DNA of 64,000 nucleotides from Impatiens glandulifera (Eukaryota > Streptophyta > Magnoliopsida > Ericales > Balsaminaceae). The position numbers were made by a program, and so were the translations under genes. Shown in pieces: positions 55,691 to 64,000 of this stretch. The DNA is taken from NCBI RefSeq assembly GCF_907164915.1, contig NC_061862.1:122291533-122355532 (forward strand), given 5' to 3'. The first letter of the stretch is position 1. Every line of letters starts with the position of its first letter. The notes under the pieces are model-generated. The model had not been told where the DNA came from. It made no database searches and saw only the letters and a list, made by a program, of their open reading frames with translations.

Positions 55691-58600
55691 GAATGTCTCG
55701 GCCAAATTATCGGCCCAATTTTCCTCCGGTCACCGTAACTTGTCCGGCGGCATTTTATCGCTAAAAACATTTCTTTATTTATTTATTTTATCAATGGGCA
55801 CTATTTTTAGAAAGATTATATATTTTTTTAATTTAATTAAATATATATATATATATAATTAAAATATTAAGATATTTTAATATTAAAATGATTGAATTAA
55901 TAAAAAAATTACAAATGATTATATGTTAGTAAACAAAATTACAAATTTATAATGCATAAATTTAACTTCTTATATAATCATATCACATAATATAATTATT
56001 ATTATTATAGTTGAAAAGACAATTTTTTTTAATAATTTATATTTTATATATTTTTTTTAATTAGAAAAACTATATAATCCTTACAATTATAAAAAATTAT
56101 TTATAGATATAACAAATTTATAATAAATTTATATGTATAACCATTTAACAAATATAAATATAATTAAAACAAACATATTAATATATTTATATCATTTAAA
56201 TAATATATATTTTAGAAATATTTTTTAAAATAACAAATTTATATTTAAGTATATTAATATATATAACATCTTTATCATTTTTAACATTGAGGTAGTTAAA
56301 TGACACACAAGTTTCGGAAGACAAGCTCGAGTCCAAACGTCGTCGTTTTGAGTCAAAGCGCGAACGCGTGTTCAGACGGAGCGTTCCATCTTCCTCTATT
56401 GGTATTTGGGCGTTCCTTCCGCGTTTGAGCTAACGACGTTGAGGTGCGTGTTAATTGATTTGGTGCTTCATAGAAGCGCTTACCTTTCATTTTACTAAGC
56501 GACGCGTCCATATTCGTAGAAGGTTGATGGTTGTGTGGTATGTTGTAACTTGTAGCCAATTCTCCTATTTTTGAAGTCACTAAATCACATTTCGTTTTCA
56601 GTCTTGAAGCTCGTTTGAATTTGAATTTTTGTTATTCACTCTTTTTGACTTTATTTTCGACCTATAAAATACACAAAATATTTAAACAAGACATAAATAT
56701 TTATTTTGTCTATGATTTTATTTATTTATTTTATATATATATATATATATTTATTTATTTATTTATTTAGAATTTTATAAATAATTAATTTAAAATAAAA
56801 TGTGTATAACATTAATCTCAAATTATCTATTTGATTCATTTGAACACCTCTTTTTTTTTTTATTAATTTGGGATAATATTTATTTTAAGTTTTTTTTCGT
56901 TGTTTTAATTAATTAGAATTTAATAATTAACTAAATTAATTATTAATTTTTAGTTTGACCTTGATTTTGATTATAATTTGATTTTGATTATAATGAATAA
57001 TTATTTTCATATTCATAAATTGGGTAGGTAAAATTCTATTATTTATAAATATAATGATATTTTTATTGAATTGAATATTAAATAAAATTATAATACTTAG
57101 ATTATGATTAAAATAATATTCTTATATTAGAAAATAAAAAATATTTTAACAATTAAATAAAAATAAATTTAAAATCAAACAAATTCTCAGAACTAATCAA
57201 AATCATTTTCAAACAAACTCCTATAACTTATCAAAGTGTTTGAGAGCAGCTCAAATTATGAAATTTTGGAGTGTTTCTAAAACTGAATCTTTGATACGAG
57301 TGTTTTTTTTGTAAAAAGTAATGGGAATATAAATAAAATGAAGGTGTTTTATTCATGAGTTGAATCATTCATTCTATTCTCAATTGGAAGCAATTAATCT
57401 CAATGTTTGGTTGTATATTTTTTCTCCCATAATTTCTATTTTATTTTTTTTAATATTTATTTTTTCTCTCATAATTATAATATATATATTTTCTTATAAT
57501 TAAAATAATAAAAAAAATTAACTTATTTATAAAATGAAATTATTTTAATTATTTAAATAATATTAAAAAATTATTTAAATAAAATATAATTAATAGCAAT
57601 TTTAATAAAATATTTTTTAATAATAATATAGTTATTTTTATATAATTTATTTTAAATATTATATATTAATAATTAAATTATAATAAATTAATTAAAATAT
57701 AAAAACTTAAAAATAAAAGAAACAAAATAAGTTTTATATAAAAAAAATATTATTTAAAAAATATTAAAAAAAGTTAAATATGAAATATTTTAATAAAAAT
57801 TGTTATAATATGTGTTATTAAGTAAAAATACGTTTAACTTAAACGTGTTTGACTTATTATTATTATATAATATTTGAAAGACTTTGTCTATTAATTTTAA
57901 TTTTAATATATATATATATATATATTTTTAAATGTAATTAGAAAATAATAATTTTAAATAAAAAAAAATATTTAATATTTTTTATAAAAATTAAATATGA
58001 AATATTTTAATAAAAATTATTATAAAAAATTATATAATGTGTTAGTATGTAAGATGTTATATTTAGTCTAATGTTTGATCCATTATTATTATTATAAAAT
58101 ATTTAAAATACTTTTTTTTTATATTGTTTTTATGTTTGATAAAAAAAAAATTGTAATTCTATTGACGTTGAGAACTTTTTTAAAATGTTTGAATATTAAA
58201 TTTTTATTTATTTTTGATAAAAATGTAATTAATATGATTAGTGATTAGATATTAGGTGTTTATAATTTATTGTTTTATTAAATTAAATTATATTTTAATA
58301 TTTTATATACTTAAAAAAAATGAAGATATAAAAGTTAATAATATTTTATATTTTTAATTAAATAGAATACAATAAACAAAAATAAGATTGAAATATTAAT
58401 ATTAGTTTCAATTACAAAATAACAATTAATAATTTCTCTCAAAATAAATTCAAACATTAACATTGAAAATAGTCATATTCAAACATTACAATTTTATCAA
58501 TCATACTTTTATATACATTCTCAACTCTATCAATAACATTCTTATTCTTATTCTCATTCTCTTATTTTAATAAAACACATTCTAATTTCTTGTATAAATG

Positions 58601-59063
58601 CAAAATTGATGGGTTATCTGTTCCAAATAAAGTTAAGAATTGTCAACTAATTTTTCTCTTTAAAAAGAAAATATTTCGTTTGTTAAAAGCATTTTAAAGA
58701 TTTGATTCGAGTTTAATTACCCTAAAAAAAAAGGCATAACAATATAATATACTCTCAATCGTGAAAGAATTTTCTTTTATTTTAAACTTTTAGTCATTTA
58801 AAAAAAAATTATATTTTTACAAATTTATTTTTGAAAATTATCCACTTATTTATACTTTAAGGTAATAACTTAATTCATATAATAGATTTAAGGATTGAAC
58901 TCATTTATCCACAGAAAAAAAGATTGAAATTTAATAACTACAAACACACTTATGAATAAGACAATGGATCTTGTACGAATTCAAAAAAATGTGAACAATG
59001 AAGTTATTTTTCAAATAATACATGTTTTATTTTATAAGTACGAGGAATTTTTTTTTTTGAGAT
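55691..59063. other. AT-rich intergenic region
   Basis: Only 56285-56600 stands out as GC-richer, with several ACGT cores and an ORF on the minus strand (56353-56580) without a recognised domain. It may be an old promoter or gene edge. The rest is A/T runs and short TA tracts, with nothing coding. Confidence 0.5.
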
Positions 59064-59078
59064 TTTTTAAATGAAAGT

Positions 59079-60715
59079 TTTTTTTTTTGGGAAAACAACT
59101 TAGTGCCATTTCATTAAAAAAACCCAAAAGAGGGAAAAAAATACAAAAGTTTAAGATCAGATCTAGACAATTTCTAGATTTGACAATGAAACAATAATTG
59201 AATTACAGACAATAACAATAATCAATTAGCGCCTACAGCGTTTTTACTTTTATTCTACTTGTGACCTTCTCAAACGAAATATCCCATATATGGCAGAGCT
59301 TTCTATTCTCTTCATTCTTTTCGATTCCTCTCCAGGATTGAATGAGTGCATTTCCATCTGAAGTTATATCTCTCCAAATATCTTCAGCGGTTTTACTTCT
59401 TCCACTGTGAGTTCTTGAATTTCTTTCTTTCCAGATATTGTAGATTACTGCTCCAAAGTAGCATTTCAACATACTTACATAGAAGGATCTTCCTTTTGCT
59501 TTATTCTTCATCCACTCTTGGATTTCTTCCCATATTCTTGGAAAGTTGATGATGTTCATGTTTGCAGCATACACCCTCCAGATTTGTATTACAAAAGAGC
59601 ATTCCCCAAATAAATGGTTTATGCTTTCCTCAACTCCCGAACATAGGACACAGTTGATATCAGGAATGTTTATATATTTTCGAATTCTGTCTTTTGTTGT
59701 CAACCTTTTCCTGTATACCAGCCAGAGAATAAATTTGTGACGAGGAATAATCTTTGGAGACCATACCACATTATGCCAATCTACCTCCTGTCCTCTTGTT
59801 CTAACAATTTCCCATGCCTTTCCTGTAATAAACTTCTCATTGCTTTCTGTTTTCCAGCTTATTTCATCATTATTTTCATTGAGTTGCTTCTGCCTCATTA
59901 GGTTTAGGATTCTATCACCTTCTGGAATACGCCTCAAAAGTGAATCACATCTACCTTCATATACGTCTCTAAATGAGTACTTGATGTATTCTCTTCTAAC
60001 TCTGTTTCCTTGCATTTCTTCTTTGAATATAATGGGAATATTATCTAGCCAAGGATCATGCCAGAATAGTACCCCTCTTCCATTTCCAATTGTGGTTTTC
60101 ACCATTTGAAAGGCATCTTTTCTTGTTTTTAGGATTTTCTTCAATGACCATGTCATTCTTTCGTTGATGCTTAGTGTCCAGATACTCTGCTCTTCTTTCA
60201 TAAATCTTGTATGCACCCATTTGACCCATAGGGAGTCCGCTTTTTGCTCCAACTCCCATAAGCTCTTGATGGTGAGGGCTTTGTTCCATTCAACACAACT
60301 TTTTATTCCTAGTCCTCCTTCTTCTATGGGAGTGCAAACATCCTCCCATTTGACTTTTTTTCCTCCTCTTCCTTGTGTTCCCCATATGTAGTCTCTCATG
60401 ATTCTATCGAGTTCAGCCATTACTTTCTTTGGGATGACTATCTGTTGTGCCCAGTAGCCAATAATTCCAAAAATGACTCTTTTAACGAGCTATATTCTAC
60501 CTGCATAAGACAGTTTTTTCGTAGCCCAACCCAAAACAGAATTTCTAACCTTTTCTACCAGTTGTCTAAAGTGATTGTATCGGAGTTGTTTTGATGACAG
60601 GGGTACTCCAAGGTATTTCACTGGTAGTTCACCTTCCTTGATTCCCATAATATTGAAAATGTTTTCTTTCCTTTCTTATTTTGTTAGGTTACAAGTTCGA
60701 AACATACCTCTAGCA
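59079..60715 (-). mobile_element. 5'-truncated LINE retrotransposon
   Basis: A minus-strand LINE ends in an A-tract (plus-strand T run at 59078-59088). It is flanked by near-identical 15-mers: TTTTTAAATGAAAGT at 59064 and TTTTTAATGAAAGTT at 60716. Only the end of reverse transcriptase and the zinc-binding C-terminal region remain. This is the usual result of incomplete target-primed reverse transcription. Confidence 0.85.
59233..60665 (-). pseudogene. LINE reverse transcriptase C-terminal part with zf-RVT domain
   Basis: From about 60665 the minus strand encodes LPVKYLGVPLSSKQLRYNHF and LGWATKKLSYAGR, the conserved end of plant LINE reverse transcriptases. A single in-frame TAG follows at about 60491 where Gln is usual. 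The frame is then open for 395 codons (60420-59233). These include the zf-RVT segment (HKFILWLVYRKRLTTKDR, CVLCSGVEESINHLFGEC) near residues 226-275, with its Cys/His pattern intact. Endonuclease and the catalytic Y-x-D-D part of reverse transcriptase are missing. Confidence 0.85.
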
Positions 60716-60730
60716 TTTTTAATGAAAGTT

Positions 60731-62145
60731 ATATATACAAAGAGGTCTCGTATACAAATATCATGATGAAATAAAAAACAAACAAACTCAAATTTATAAA
60801 CTATTTAATCATTATTTGATTGTAATTTCTTGAGAAGAGTTCGAGAATAATTATTTCATTTTTTTTACTCTGAAATAGAAATTGGATTATTCGTATTTAT
60901 GATTAATGTAACGATTCTAACTCATTAGAATTTTTTTTATATATCATTCTAGGATTGATTTCGGATGAACAAATTAAAAAATAATCTAATATATAAGAAC
61001 ACAAACTCAATTTTATAAAATTTTAATTTCATTTATAACTTATATTATAAGGAAAATGATAACTCACAACGTTCTTATAAACTTAATGAAGGTTATGGGT
61101 TCACCCTCAAATTTGTGAGAAATAGCATTCTCTTCTCTAATAAAATTAATAAGTTGGTAATATATTTATAGTGTTTATATAGATATAAGTTATGAGGGTA
61201 TAAATTGTAAAGAGATATTAAGATTTATAAATTAAATAGATTGTCAGTGTTTGGTTGAGATTATATAAAATATGTATAAATTATATATATATTTTATTAT
61301 TTTGTGTTTGTTTGGTGGTATAAGAAAGTAATAAAAAGTGTAAAAGACTATTTTACCCTTATATTTATATAAAAAAATTAATTATTATTTTAATATTTAT
61401 CTTAAAGATAGTTTTAATTATTAATTATATTGAAATTAATAAAAATAATATTTAGTTATTATATAAATGTATTTTAATACTATTGTACGTTTATATTTTT
61501 TATATATAATTTCTTATAATTTAACTTATATAGTTATGTAAATAAAATTTATATATATTAATTAATATTTAATGATTATATTTAAAATATATGTTTGTAT
61601 TATTATAAATATTTGTATATTTAAAAAATATTAATCTTTTTTTATAAAATAAAATATTAATAATTTTATAAAATAATATTGAAATTATAATGGTATAATT
61701 ATTTATTAAGTAATATTATTATTTAAATTAGAAATAGTTAAATATAAATTGATATTTAATTATAGTTTATTATTATTATTATATTTTTAAAATAATACAA
61801 AAAGAAATAGAATATAAAAAATTTATAAAATTAAATGATAAAATAGGAATATTAAATTTTATAAAAAAAAATGTATACACAAGTAAGAGTAGGTCTTTTC
61901 TAAGTATAATTTATACTTAAATAATTTTGTTGATATAAAAATTAATCCACCAAACAATAATTATAATTTAGTATAGGAATATTTATATTTTATCTGTATA
62001 CACATATCAAACATGGCCTTAGGTATACAATTTTAATAATTTATTTATTTTCAATTTTTATTATTCAATAATTTAATTAAAAATATCAACTTTAAGTCTT
62101 TATTCTCTTTAACTTTTATTATTGTTAAAATATCTTAATATTTAA

Positions 62146-62213
<68 letters not shown>

Positions 62214-62298
62214 CAAAAACTTAAACATAAATTTGTTATTTTAATTTTTTTTGAATAATATCTATATTATTTAATATATATATTTATTATAATAAATT

Positions 62299-62346
<48 letters not shown>

Positions 62347-64000
62347 GATAAACAAATTAAATATAAAAATTATTAATTGGTTCTCTCTTTCTTAACTTAT
62401 TCTCTTAAACACTTAAAATACAAAAATAATGAAGTAATTAACTTTTAGTAATAACTATGATTCAAGTTTAAATAAATATTAATTAATTATATTATATTTA
62501 AATAAAATTTCTCATTTATTAATTTAATATGTTAAGTTAATAAATTATAAAATATAATTAAAAAATGAAAGAAACTTTTCAATACTGATAAAATATACAT
62601 TATATGTTGTAAATATATACAAATTTATAATACATAAATATACCCTCTTATATAATCAAACTTAATATATATGTATATAAATTTATGTTTATAATATATA
62701 TATATATATAATTAAATCAAACATGTTAATATATTTATATAATTTAAATAGTATAATATATATATATATAATTTAGAAATATTTTTTAAAATAACAAATT
62801 TATATATTTAAGTATATTAATATATATATATATATTAATATATATATATATATAATTTTAACTACTTCAAGGTAAGAGTTGAGTTTGTAATGCATTTTCA
62901 TTTACCTCCTCAAAATGTGACATTTTGACATTTCATTAAAATAAGATTTTAGGTCTATTGACTAACTTTGGTTTTTTAGAGTTTGTAACTAATTTTCTTG
63001 TTTAAGAGATTAAAAAAATAGATATTGTGTGTTAAACGCATTTTAGAGATTCTGTTTTATTATTCGAAAATTTATTACAATCGAAAAGGGCATCAACGAT
63101 ATGTTCTTGACGCCGTTCACAATGAAGTTCTCTAATTTAAACCTTAGACCATTTTAAAAATATATTTTATTTTACAATTTTTTATTCAAAATTATTCAAA
63201 TCATATTTATCCTTTGAGATATTAATCTACTTTTTATCCTAAATATAGGGAATGAACTCATATGTTCATAGTAATATGTTTATGTTCGTCCTGTAAGATA
63301 TAAGAAAAGTATTAAAATTTGATAAATATAAACACATGTGGATAAGAGGACCACGATATAAGAAAAGTATTAAAATTTGATAAATATAAACACATGTGGA
63401 TAAGAGGATGGATTTAGTGTGAACCTAAAAAAATACTAACAATAAAATTAAAGTTAAAACGTTCTCAAATAATAAAGATTTTATTTTATAATAATGAAAA
63501 AATTATATTTTCATTCATGGTTAATTGTTTAAAGTAGAGATCACTCATATACACAACGTTGAGACTTTTTTTCACGTGTAATCAAACATCGAATCAATAT
63601 TTTTTTTTAAATAAAACGCATTTTTACACGTAAGATTTTTCTTTAATAAATTAGGTGACAACTTTAAATGAGATAAGCTGGTCTTATTTTAGTTTCTCAT
63701 CTCACACTTAAGCGATATGACTTCTTAGAGTCGTTTATTTGCCTCGTTTTATAAGATTCGAGAGGATGGTAAATTATATGACTTAGTACAATATTTACGA
63801 ATTAAAATTGAATACTAATTTATAGTCCGATTTGATTTATCATCTCTTTTACGAGATTCGAGAGAAATGTAGAAATCAATATATAAACTATTAAGTTCAA
63901 AGATTTCGATAGTAAAAAATTAGACGGACAAAGCCTTCCCTATGGACCTCCTCCTATCTTTTTAGGGTCTTTCTTCCCCTCTTAAGTAAAAAATTAATCA
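60731..64000. other. AT-rich intergenic region with (TA)n tracts
   Basis: TA microsatellites lie at about 62150-62212, 62302-62343 and shorter ones near 62695 and 62820. No ORF of interest and no RNA gene were seen. Confidence 0.6.
63297..63408. repeat. Recent tandem duplication, 58-bp period
   Basis: A 54-bp block starting GATATAAGAAAAGTATTAAA and ending GGATAAGAGGA occurs at 63297-63350 and 63355-63408 with no difference, separated by CCAC. Confidence 0.92.

Noticed and set aside
56285..56600. GC-richer island with ACGT cores as a host gene promoter
   Set aside because: No coding exon follows on either strand within reach, so a gene could not be supported; left as intergenic.

Overview
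The window is nuclear DNA of a eudicot plant. It is very AT-rich between genes, its protein-coding genes have short introns with GT-AG borders, and it carries plant LTR retrotransposons primed by initiator-tRNA-Met, a LINE, hAT- and Mutator-type DNA elements and a nuclear tRNA-Lys gene. The retrotransposon proteins remind me of families that are abundant in asterids such as Lamiales. That is an impression from memory and not a placement.

Layout. 1-5700 holds worn repeats and an LTR-like stretch rich in a GGTCCTAGGTC motif. 5730-7013 is the 5' end of an inverted Copia-type element (gag relic, PBS, complete LTR). It abuts exactly a 13.1 kb composite at 7014-20116. That composite is a Copia-type element with about 2.1-2.2 kb LTRs packed with palindromic TTAGAC/GTCTAA repeats, a gag ORF, no recognisable pol, and a second ORF region with its own TATA box. 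A minus-strand Gypsy gag-protease element (15130-18045) has cut that second ORF. The composite ends inside a tRNA-Asp relic. 20173-26485 is mostly AT-rich, with one small conserved host gene (23374-23796) and a Mutator-like MITE. 26486-28693 is a nine-exon mitochondrial carrier gene. 29375-30721 is a solo LTR with a 5-bp target duplication. 31327-36169 is a degenerate but structurally complete Copia element. 36230-about 40990 is flanked by inverted repeats and holds a broken 3' fragment of the peroxin PEX6, another gene fragment, and a nested hAT relic that encloses an intact tRNA-Lys gene. 41352-41776 is a hAT MITE. 43686-46924 is a seven-exon plastid cyclophilin gene. 48078-55690 is a Upf1/SEN1-like superfamily 1 helicase gene (1376 codons) with a long 5'UTR intron. 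59079-60715 is a 5'-truncated LINE with target duplications. The rest to 64000 is AT-rich sequence.

Four functional host protein-coding genes are supported, all on the minus strand, plus one tRNA gene. I joined exons by hand using splice dinucleotides, codon phase and remembered family sequence. Totals came out as whole codon numbers: 312 (carrier), 264 (cyclophilin) and 1377 (helicase), each including stop. These genes are ordinary housekeeping loci and do not form a pathway. The unusual content is the nested mobile DNA: a non-autonomous chimeric Copia element, palindromic LTR arrays, a gene-capturing inverted-repeat element and a tRNA gene inside transposon ends.
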